Below, in pieces: positions 23,701 through 33,945 of a stretch of DNA of 64,000 nt. Each line of letters starts with the position of its first letter. Position 1 is the first letter of the stretch. The notes beneath the pieces were generated by a model. That model was not told the DNA's origin and searched no databases. It worked only from the letters and a program-made list of their open reading frames with translations. The DNA is taken from NCBI RefSeq assembly GCF_000340215.1, contig NW_006921535.1, positions 327,874-391,873 on the forward strand, given 5' to 3'. A program made the position numbers and the translations under genes. This DNA comes from Pseudocercospora fijiensis CIRAD86. Taxonomy: Eukaryota > Ascomycota > Dothideomycetes > Mycosphaerellales > Mycosphaerellaceae.

Positions 23701-25060
23701 ACAATCGTATGCTTACTACGATATTGCAGATTAAGGCCTAGATTAGTAAAGTATTGCTAGACGAAGCTTCTATAGCGCTATATCCGAGGTACTATACCTA
23801 TAGAGCGCGGTACCGGGAGGGATAGACGGGTCGCTAATTTATGTCTTCGCCGAAGAGCGTTGCATTATCTATAGAGGGTACGAAGGGCCTCGTAGTATAA
23901 CTACGTCGCTCGTACTATCGAGAATGTTCCGTAGGTATAGTAATTATAGCGACACTATCGCCCCTAGCCCGGTCGTAATGCATCTTTTGCTTAGAGTAGT
24001 AAGCTTATATAGATGCAATTAATGCCTAAGCGGATGCCCGAGCGGCTGCGCCGAAGGATAGTTAAGCGGACTAATGCCCGCCGATAGTAATGCGATCGCG
24101 GCCGGGAGCGATATACAAGCTCGTTAGCACATCTAGTATATTACTAACTGTAGCAGATGTTCTATAAGCAGTTCGAAAGGGTTTTACTATAGGCTTTCGT
24201 ACTAGCCTCCGCGGCGTAGGTTGTAGGACTCTAAAGATATAAGGGTTGGTTATAGACTGCTCTAAGTTTTTTATTAACGGAGGAACGTAGGTAGCTCTAT
24301 AGAGAGAGGAAGTATACGGGCCGCTATTATTCTCGTTATGCGGCTAGGATAGGGACATACTTACGTCGTAAAGCTAATCCTAGATAGCGCTATCCTGTTT
24401 GTGCTTCTTTGTAGGAGGTGTCTGCAATTCGCTATAAGTGTCTATATCGCGTTTCCTACCTCGTACCGTTATATAAGACTACTACTGCTTTAGGTATAGA
24501 ATGTAAGACTAGTTATTATTTAGAGCTATTATGCTAGCTCGTAGTCTGCCGCTAACTTACTCGGCGTATATATTAGCGATACGTAGTCTCTAGAATAACG
24601 GGGGCGGCTAGAATTTTAGACTATTATCGGCAACCGGAGTAACTCCTATAAGACAGACAAGATCCTCTCTCGTTGTTCTTACTATCCTATACCTTTTTAG
24701 GATTTTTATAGCGGATACAAAATTCGATAGCGAGAATTCGGCGGTATAGTTGCACTTTAAGAAGCTCGTAAGCTTACCGAGCTATACGTACTTATCCTTG
24801 CATCGCTCTAAGATATCGGTAATCGTATATATAAGAGCTACAACGAGTTAACGTTTTATTGTTAGAGAGGCTATATCGGATCTAAGATATAACTCTATAT
24901 TAGGTCGAGTTAAGGAGACGGGTTCTATACCGTCTAGCGATCGCTTCGGCTACTAACCGTAAGCAGATACTAGAGAGGGTCCGTTACGAGGACTAGAGGT
25001 AAATAGTAGGCGTCGAGGAATTTCATCTCGCACCCTAGATACTAGGAGGTAAGCAGCTAA
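23700..25060 (-). pseudogene. minus-strand coding remnant, unknown family
   Basis: The frame is continuous with TAG breaks. From the upstream end it reads RNGPSLVSAYG, ITDILERCKDKYV, LKCNYTAEFSLSNFVSAIKI and LVCLIGVTPVADNSLKF, followed by a polar part with RGRKRDIDTYSELQTPPTKK. The last looks like a basic, disordered nuclear-type region. No known domain recognised. It lies between the 54-bp repeat and the next minus-strand remnant on the same strand. Confidence 0.4.
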
Positions 25061-25069
25061 CGTACTACC

Positions 25070-25590
25070 GTAAGGAGTTAGCAAATCTTAACGAGCATCA
25101 AAGTCTTAACGAGCTACTAAACGTCGAGGAGGCTACAAATCTTAACGAGTATTAAAGTCTTAACGAGCTACTAAACGTCGAGGAGGCTACAAATCTTAAC
25201 GAGCATTAAAGTCTTAACGAGCTACTAAACGTCGAGGAGGGTGCAAATCTTAACGAGTATTAAAGTCTTAACGAGCTACTAAACGTCGAGGAGGCTATAA
25301 ATCTTAACGAGCATTAAAGTCTTAACGAGCTACTAAACGTCGAGGAGGCTACAAATCTTAACGAGCATTAAAGTCTTAACGAGCTACTAAACGTCGAGGA
25401 GGGTGCAAATCTTAACGAGTATCAAAGTCTTAACGAGCTACTAAACGTCGAGGAGGCTGCAAATCTTAACGAGTATTAAAGTCTTAACGAGCTACTAAAC
25501 GTCGAGGAGGCTACAAATCTTAAGCAGCCGGCAAATCTTAAGGAGCATTAAAGTCTTAAGCAGCCGGCAAATCTTAGGGGTGCTCTAACT
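25070..25590 (-). repeat. 54-bp tandem repeat (18 codons), about 9 copies
   Basis: Unit GAGCTACTAAACGTCGAGGA plus GGCTACAAATCTTAACGAGC plus ATTAAAGTCTTAAC recurs every 54 bp. The length is exactly 18 codons and both strands allow a repeat peptide: plus strand NLNEHQSLNELLNVEEAT (CAA seen in two copies, TAA in the rest), minus strand VKTLMLVKICSLLDV plus two TAG codons. Flanking remnants are on the minus strand, but the plus-strand version needs fewer repairs. Confidence 0.85.
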
Positions 25591-25989
25591 CTTAGTAGCG
25601 CTTCGACTGCTAGAGAGGAAGCTACTCTCTTCTCGACGATCTTAGCGCCTGCTTTTTTCTCGACGGTCTAGGCGTCTACTCTTCCTCTTCCTTAGTATCG
25701 GGGCCGTACTATTCTAGGTATTCTTCTACTACCGCAGCACTAAGATTCCTACGAATAGGTGCGCCGAAGTTTGTACTACGTAACTAAGTAGGCTAGGAAG
25801 GTTCTAACTCTTAAGCTCGTTGCTTTAGTTCGGTAGATAGAGGTAGCGTATTGCCCTATACGTCGGTAGTAGGCCTAGTCTTCCGTATGTTAGTAAGCGG
25901 TATGCTAACTACTAGGTGCTACTAACCTTCTTTCCGTTAGTACGTGTGCCTCCCGTCTGCGACGTACGTAACTTCGTAGTAGCTTTCGA

Positions 25990-26235
25990 AAGTAACTGCT
26001 CTAGAGCCTTAATATAACGTTTAGTGTCCTTAAACTAACTGGCCTTGTTCTAGTTATTTCGGTAACTTGCAACCTCGCGTTAGTTACGTTCTAGGATTAG
26101 AACGTTAAGGTTAAGCAACTATTGCTCGAGGTTGTCTGCCTATTGCTTTAGGCGGTCGGCCTTTGCCCTCTTACGCTCCTTTATCCGTCGATTAAGTGTA
26201 GCTTAGTCTCCTACTATTACGAGCAGTCGTTAGGG
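25990..26235 (-). pseudogene. basic coiled-coil (bZIP-like) N-terminal remnant
   Basis: The minus strand from about 26235 reads ATLNRRIKERKRAKADRLK, then ADNLE, LLNLNVLILERN, REVASYRNN and FKDTKRYIKALEQL, with Gln-type stops between. A basic stretch followed by leucine-spaced helices resembles a bZIP dimer region, but the usual N-x7-R spacing is not clear. It could be the start of the long minus-strand gene that ends with the SNF2-like motifs. Confidence 0.4.
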
Positions 26236-26239
26236 GTAA

Positions 26240-26830
26240 TACGTAGGGTAGTATTAAAGATCTGCAATAGCTGTAGATAGTAATGCTTAGCGTCTCTGTT
26301 ATACGGGGTTAGTCGGCGGGTTATCCCGACTAGGAAATTTAATCCCAGGTAGTACGCATGCGCTTTACTATTCTTATCGCGCATTTGCGCGCTAATTATC
26401 TAGTTAGCACGCAACCCCTTTATATACAGTTTAGATTATACTATTTTAGAGCCTAGATATTAGTAGTAACCTCCTATTTTCTCTTAATTTAGGAGTTTTA
26501 TAGCGATAGTAGTAATAAAGTTAATATTATAATATTTATAAGAATAAAATATACTTCTAGGCGGCTACGCGTACCTAGAAGTATAGGCGAAGCTTTCGCC
26601 TTATACTTAGCTAATTAGAAGCTATAGTCGTTATTACGCTAGTTACTTTTACTAGCGTACTTTCTATAGAAATAGGCTTAATTAACTAAATCTAAATAAA
26701 GGCTTTACTTATATCTCGTATCTCTACGTACGCCTTACTATCTACTATTTATACCTATATTAGCGTCGCTATTACTTTGCTCGAAATAAAACTAATTTAA
26801 AGGTACTTTATCTTTAGAACTCGATAACTA
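26240..26830. other. RIP-mutated tract, no gene recognised
   Basis: No frame or repeat stands out. It separates the minus-strand block from the foldback element. Confidence 0.5.
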
Positions 26831-27210
26831 TTATATATCTATATTATAAGGGTTAATTATTATTCTAAGTCTATCTATACTTAGAGAAGTATATACTATA
26901 GGAGCTTATAGTAGGAGCCCGACGCCTATGCCTATACTTGCCTTTATAATAATAACCCTTTACTAGCTATCCCTACTACCTCCTTTACTAGATACTCCTA
27001 GATTTACTTATCTATCTCTATAATCTATCTACTACTTTGCCTTAGACCGCCGCTCTTCTAATCTATAAAAGATCTACTAGTAATACGCTATTACGAAGGC
27101 AAGTATAGGTATAGTTCCCTAGGTTCCTACTATAAGCTCCTATAGTATATACTTCTCTAAGCGTAGATAGACTTAGAATAATTATTAACCTTTATAATAT
27201 AGATATATAA
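26831..27210. repeat. foldback element, 380 bp, arms about 118 bp
   Basis: Left arm about 26831-26947 and right arm about 27091-27210 are inverted copies. The outer edge is TTATATATCTATATTATAAG at the left and the complement at the right; the inner edge is CCTATACTTGCCTT and its complement. The middle (about 140 bp) is unique. No open frame crosses it. A MITE or foldback transposon is likely; a target duplication was not seen. Confidence 0.8.
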
Positions 27211-28059
27211 CAAAATAGTAGCTTCGCTTCGAGTACTAGCGTAAAAAGCGCACTAACCGTCTCTAAACGGACTATCCGAACTATAGTTTACTATTTCTCT
27301 CTCCTAAGGCGAAAGTCCTCCGCGCCGAGGGAGAAGCCTACTAAACTACTCTAATACTACTTTCCGTACTATTAAACGCCGCAGTCGAACTATAAAGAAA
27401 GAGACAGTACTTAGTATAAAATATACGAGATCTACTAGCCGAATTACTCCGAAAATCGACGATAGACCTAGCCTAGCGCCGTCGCGCGCCTTACGCTCTC
27501 TCTATTAATACCCTTACTCGCTAAGGGAAGGATCGCTATCTTTAGGTTAGTAAGAGCTAGTCGGCTAAGCCTTCTAACTTTGCTCCCTAATACTATAATA
27601 AGTAGAAGGTTCCGACTACTTATACGATAGGCGCTACGCTCGTACCTACGGTAGATATCGTAACGGCTTAATAAATAAAAGCTCGATCGACGACCTAATA
27701 AGGGAGCCTATAGTATCGAAGGCCTAAGAATCTCTAAACGACCCGCCGCCTATAGCTTAGGAGGATTATACTTTTCCCGAATTAAAGGAAGATAGGTACT
27801 ACTTAGTCTATATAGCCTATACGCTACTTACTTTCTTAAAATTAAGATAGTACCTAAGTAAGTTATTTAAAGGAGATCTTAGATATAGAGTTATTACTAT
27901 TATAGAGTAGTACGAAGACCTAGAAGAAGCTAAACCTCTACGCCGCCTAAGGTTATAGTCTCGTATTCTAGATACGGATAAAGAAGCAACTCCTAAGCCG
28001 TAAACGCGCGTAGAAATTATTAGTTCGTAGGTTAACGACAACTTTCTATCGCTTTCTAC

Positions 28060-30450
28060 TATACGATAAGTATATCGCCTAACTTCGTACTAGATAGATA
28101 GCCCGCATTTTGTATAGTAGCTAGCGGAACACCTTAAGTCTACTAAAGAGGATTTAGCCGCCGGCGAGAATTAGCCGCGTCGCCGCAAGGCTTATATCCC
28201 TCTACGACTAGAGAAGTAGGGCGTTCGTCGCTTAATTAAAGAGGAGAATTTAGGTTAATTTAAGCCTAATAGACGTAGGGAACCGTTTAAAATCAATCTA
28301 CTAATAGGTAACGTTTTTAAGAATTTCGGCTCTTTTCGTAAAAACAATCTACCTCCTAAACCTTACGAGAGCTCCTTAGTATCTAGTAGCTCGATACTTA
28401 GCTTACTACCGGAGTCGTAGTAAGAAGACGATATATCGGGAAAGTAAGCTTCCGGATCCGCTATAGTAGCTAATAGTACTACTAGCGCCGAATAGTAAGA
28501 TAAACTTAGATAGATAAAGTCTTAGGTAGCTTAGTAGTTAGCTAATTAGCGTATAAAGGCCGATAACGATAGAGCCTTAGACCGTATACGCCTACGGTAG
28601 ATACTTAAAGATTAGCGCGAGGCTTATAAGCTCGAGATATAGGCTTAAATCTAATAGGTGTTTAAGGAAGGCCGTAGAGAGGCTATAAGAGCTAAGAATA
28701 AGAATAGAGATAAGGGTACGGAAGCTAGTAGAGTACTACCTCTAATAGCCTTAGAATTACGCTATACTATCGATACGAGTACTATATCTAAATTTTTCCT
28801 TACCGACGAGCAACGTCGGAATAGGAGGAATAATAAGTCTACTATACGCCTAAATAACGGCGCTATAACTAATAATAATACTACTACTAATACTAGAAAC
28901 GGCAATACCTTAGCTAGCGTCGACAACGGAAATACTAATACTAGATACGATAAGCTAGAGGCATTAGCAGGAAAGCTAGTAGACGCTATATAGTCTAATA
29001 ACGCTACCGCCCTATAGTAGAATAATAACTATATAGAAGCGCCGGAATAGTAGCGATATACAAATCCTCGCGCGATACGTAGTAGAACTAGTCTAGGCCT
29101 ATCGAGAGCTAAATAGCTAGCTAATTAGAACCGGAATGCTCGAGCTAGTATCGCTCCTAAGATCGGCTTAGAGCGCTACGCCTACGGCGCTCTACCTACT
29201 CGAGATCGGGCTAGCTTTATAGACCTAAGGTCCGAGCCTACCGAGGCCTACGCTCCTCTATATACTCCGGTATATTCTAGTCCTCCTTATACTCTAGTTA
29301 CTAACTTTAGTTAAGAGGTTGTACTATATAAATTTAAGCCTAAGTAAGTTAGGTATTTTAATAAAGACCTTCCGGAGAGTAAGGGTAAGGGCCCGGTAGT
29401 ATATATTAGGAATACTACCTATTATCGCGATGTTTTTATATTTATTACGCGCCTCGATATAGCTATTTAAGTAGGCGAATGTCCCGTAGCAACCCTACGT
29501 CTATTACTCTATAGATGTCTTTAGGGCTCTACCTTAGCCTAGTACCTTTACGGCCTTACTAAGGATCGCCGTACGCTCTTTTAGACTAGCCCGGGTATTA
29601 AGCGGTAGAAAGAAGCCTTACGTAAGCAGTTCCGATTAGACCCCTTAGTCGCGGCGCGCGAATTAGAATCGGAATAATATCGTATTAAGGAAGTCGCTAT
29701 CCGTAAGAGCGTAAGCGAATTCGTTATTAACGTTATACGCCTAGCGTAGTAGAGCGGTATAGAATCGCTCGTAGGACAAATTAACTACGCGTTCCGAAAG
29801 ATTACGCTAGAACTACGTAGCGATCTTAATACCCCTACGCTACTATAGACGTATTAGATGCTTATATAACTTATCGATATAATATAAGCCTATTATACGA
29901 TATAGGTAGAGTTATATCCTCTAGGTAGTACTACTACTAGCTACTATAATAGTAAGTCTAACTTCCGGCGTAGCGATTTAGTATAGGGTAGGTTCGTAGA
30001 TCCTAGATTCGCGTCTAGGTCTCGTTTTAATACTAGACGCTCGTCCTTCCTTAGAAACAATAACCCCTATAATCGGTAGTAGCCTAACCTATACTAATAG
30101 CGTCGTTAGCCTAGATCTTAAGTCTATAGCCGCTAGAGACCCTAAGGAGTAAACGTAAGCGTAAACGAGAAGATAGCTAACGCCCGTAGTCTCCCGTAGT
30201 ATCCGAATCCTTAGAAATAGTAGACGAGTTTCGGAAATATAAGAGGTTAAGGAATTCCTATAAATTCTATAGCTACCGGTAAACCTACCTTCTTCTACGG
30301 TTCGGTAGACCTAGGGTAGGAAGCCGAATATTATAAAACCGAGTACGGCGACGTTAGCTAAATCGACGGTAGAGAGGAGACTAGGGATTAGTTTAAAGCT
30401 AGCGGAGATATTACTAAAGTCGATATAGAGGAAGAGTAAATTTTTCCTCC
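28060..30450 (+). pseudogene. gypsy gag-like remnant
   Basis: One plus-strand frame is continuous apart from TAG/TAA. A basic N-terminal part is followed by an Asn/Thr-rich linker (TNNNTTTNTRNGN, about 28870-28905) and then a capsid-like helical part reading TLRLLLYRC, YLYGLTKDRRTLF and EFVINVIRLA. It then turns Arg/Asn-rich. Residues from 28658 to 28993 form an uninterrupted open frame. No zinc knuckle was found. Assigned as gag from position before protease and from general character. Confidence 0.5.
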
Positions 30451-33400
30451 TACTAATCTATAGTCGACCCTAGTATACTACGCCTAGCTATAGGTTCGTA
30501 GACCTAAGATAACTACGTAGTCTTCCTATAATAAGACGCGGCTAGAGGGTCGTTAAACGCGTTATAATATATATAGAGAGGTTTTCCGATTAGCTAACGA
30601 ATTCTTTAATACCTACCTCGATTATACGTATCCTAAAGATACTACTAGTAAGCGTACGAACGTTCTTTACGAACTAGCTTTAGGAAATCCCTCTAGCTAG
30701 AAGTAAAACTAGTTACTACTAGCTAGCCTAAGACCCTAAGTCTACCGGAAATCCTAGAATCCTTAACGATATTAGGAAACTTCGAACGCCTAAAGTCGCT
30801 AGGTTGCTTACTACCGGATAAGTATATAATTCTAAGCCTAATAGTAGCGACTATAATAGAATAGCCTAGCTAAGTACTAATAGCCGTATAATTATCGCCC
30901 CTTCTATAGCCTAAAGCCTCGAGTCTATCGATAGTAACTTAGTCTAAAATGCCTAAGTTATTATCGATATTACGCGCGCCTACGGTAGACTATCTATCTA
31001 CGATAATAAACGTAGTTTTTTCTATAGAAGATTCTTCTACTAGAATCGCCTTATAATAAACTATATATAACTCTATTCCTATATTAGATTTATTACTAGG
31101 TATCTTAGTAGACGTAGCGACTACTATCGGGAAGTCTCCGATTAATCTAGATATAACTACGATATAGTCTTAGGTCTATTATATTACCTAAACGACTAAG
31201 CCTACGTTTAGGAAGCGCTCCTTCGATAGTATCGATAGCCTTAAGTTATAAGTCTATTATATACGAGAACGCTTATAGGAAACATTATAGATTATACCTT
31301 ATATAGTAAAACTCCCTCCCGGAGATCTAGCTTACGCTTTTAGATATTACGATATCGTCGAAGCAAATTACGCCCTCGCTCCGGAAGGAGAATTTAAGCG
31401 CGTCTACCTTAATACTAGTATAAAGGCATCTATAATAGACCGCGAGTAGCTTACTACTTAGCTTAGGTATAATAATATTTAGTATCTTAAACAACCTCTC
31501 GAATTCCGTAGTTTAGCTAGAAGTATATAGTGCGAGTAATAGATAAATTTGTCGATATACTTTCCTATCTTCGCTAGGCATTCCTAGTTACCCGCTCTAG
31601 CCCTTATTATATAGCTAGTAAGGGTAATGCCTAACTTACCCTATAATATAGTACTCCTCGGGATAGATATTATAACTCCCGTAGGATTTGTTATTTATAT
31701 AGGGGCTAGATATATCGAAATAATAGGGAATAGCGGCGCGCTTATACTAATCGCCTACTTACTAAAATCTAATCGCTTCCTACGCGCTAGCGTTAAGTCT
31801 ATAGATAGGCTAAGACTACTACCGCGTATAGCCGTTATAGCTAAAGTATAAATCGATAAAGCGGAGTCTCTACGAGACGTAAATAGGGACTTTCTCTTTA
31901 CGCTAGATCCGCTAGGTCTCTTAGGTACGGTAGTAGTATATACCTATATAGCTAGGCTAGATATACTAGCCGTATAAGTACGTAACCTTAGTTACGACGA
32001 AGACTTAATTATTTAACGATACCGAAGGATAGGCGAATTACGGGAGTTATAAATAGATAACGTTTACTAAATAGACGAGTTTAATACCGACCCGAGGTCT
32101 ATAGAGCGTAAGATTAGCGGCTCGCCTCTTATAGAAGACCTACGGCTAATTAATAGACTCTACTATATCTTAGAACTATATAGAAATCTACCTACAAATC
32201 TCGATTAGACCGAAGTAAACCCGTAACCCTAGTAGATCCTTAAATCTTAACCTATACCTAGCGGACTTAGCGAAAGCGACGAGATAGACTTAATAGACCT
32301 AGATAGCCTAGCCGATCCTATAAAGATCTCGGTAGATACGGGGATAGCTACCGTAACAACCTCGGCGGGAGTAACGATCTATATAGCAAATCTAGACGCT
32401 ACTATAGCCTTACGTATTAAGTCTATAGTAGAAAAATTCCCTTAGCTATAGACGGATCGAGGCACTATAATTAAGCTTCCCGAGGACAAATAGCTAGAAC
32501 TCCTACTAAAGTTAAGATAGGAAAATAAGAAATTTAGTAGTAAGGTCTACTATATATCCGAAAAGGATAATACGGAGGTAAATAAGCAATTCGATAAGCT
32601 TTACGCTTAAGGCAAAATAGCGTATAGCGAAAAGCTATCGCCGCTAGCCTAGCTAGTCTTCGTAGTCTAGAGAACCTTATTTCGCGATAATAGTACTACG
32701 TATCGAAAGCCGCGCGTAGTTATCGATATTTAAGGCCTTAATAGTATATCTTAAAAAGACACCTACCTATTACTAATCTAGGACGATATTATCGTAAAAT
32801 TACGCGGTTATAAGTATATTTCTATTATAGATATAAGGTCTATATTTTACTAGTTCGCCGTCGCTAAGAAAGATCGCTAGAAATTTACGGTTAATACTAT
32901 ATAAGGATAAGAATATCTAAAGGTCGCCGCTATAGGTTACTATAATAGCGTCTAATACGTATAGAGACTACTTAATAATACTCTACGTAAATTCGGCGAC
33001 GTAGTAAACAGGTATATTAACGATATAGTTCTAGGCTCGGTAGACCTAGAATCTTATTAGAAATTGCTCGATCGCGTATTTATAAAGATAGATAATATAC
33101 GATTTAGCCTAAAGCTAGGAAAGGCGTTTTTAGGTTCCCCGTCTATATAAATACTAGGTAGAAAGGTAGATAGAAAAGGCTTCGCGACGTAAGCGGAACA
33201 ACTCGTAGTATTACGGGAATTAGAGAAACCTACTAACGCCGAGTAGCTCGAGTACTACCTCGGATTAGTAGGCTACCTTAGGTCTACTATACCGTATTTC
33301 GGTAAGATTACCCTCCCGCTATAGTAAGCTAAAGTCGTAGCTATAAAAGACTACTAAGCTACCTAGACGAAAGGTAGAAAGCGACGCGCTTAGATACGGG

Positions 33401-33546
33401 GCGCGTAACTCTATTAGACTAGCGAAATAGACGCCGCTTAGGAAATTATATAGTTAATATAGTCGGAAGAGTACTAAGGGTTCCTCTAGCACTTCGACCC
33501 TAAGTCTATCCTCTATATAGACGTTAATATATCTAAGGAGTTCGGA

Positions 33547-33554
33547 ATTAGGGT
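33547..33554 (+). repeat. 8-bp target site duplication, left (ATTAGGGT)
   Basis: ATTAGGGT flanks the MITE here and again at 33938-33945. Eight bp is the hAT-superfamily length. Confidence 0.88.
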
Positions 33555-33937
33555 TAGACCCCGTAGTAGTCCGGGTTGGTTTAGTTTGGTTTGCTAAGCC
33601 GAAATTCTAGTTTAGTTTAGTTTGGTTTGCTAAGAAACCGGTATACGGACCGGTTTGCCGGCTACGTACCGGCTATAGATAAAAACCCGACCCAAAACAC
33701 GCCGGAACACGTCTAAACAGCCTGAAACACAGATGCAACCGTATAGCGTATGCAATATAGGGCCTCCGGACCCGATCCGAGGTCGTCGTATATCGTCGTA
33801 GTTTAGTCGGATTTCCTCGGAAACCGGCTTAGACTAGCGGGGTAAAAAACTAAACCGGAACCAAACCGGAGGGGTACCGCTAAGAAACTAAACTATATAC
33901 GTTCTATAGTTCGTAAACCGAACTACTACGGGGTCTA
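33555..33937. mobile_element. hAT-type MITE, 383 bp, nested in the gypsy RNase H
   Basis: Both ends begin TAGACCCCGTAGTAGT in inverted orientation; the match extends to about 20 bp with one mismatch. An 8-bp direct duplication lies outside. The interior has no gene and carries repeated TTTAGTTTGGTTTGCTAAG near the left end with related TTAGT/TTTGG motifs inverted near the right. The middle keeps many CpA sites (for example AACAGCCTGAAACACAGATG), unlike the gypsy around it, so it is younger than the RIP of its host or too short to be a target. A full-length hAT elsewhere would supply transposase. Confidence 0.88.
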
Positions 33938-33945
33938 ATTAGGGT
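33938..33945 (+). repeat. 8-bp target site duplication, right (ATTAGGGT)
   Basis: Direct copy of 33547-33554. Confidence 0.88.

Noticed and set aside
25070..25590. CRISPR-like array
   Set aside because: Units are contiguous with no spacers, and the organism is a fungus.
27817..28041. Minus-strand 74-codon frame
   Set aside because: It lies at the antisense of the region leading into gypsy gag and has no motif.
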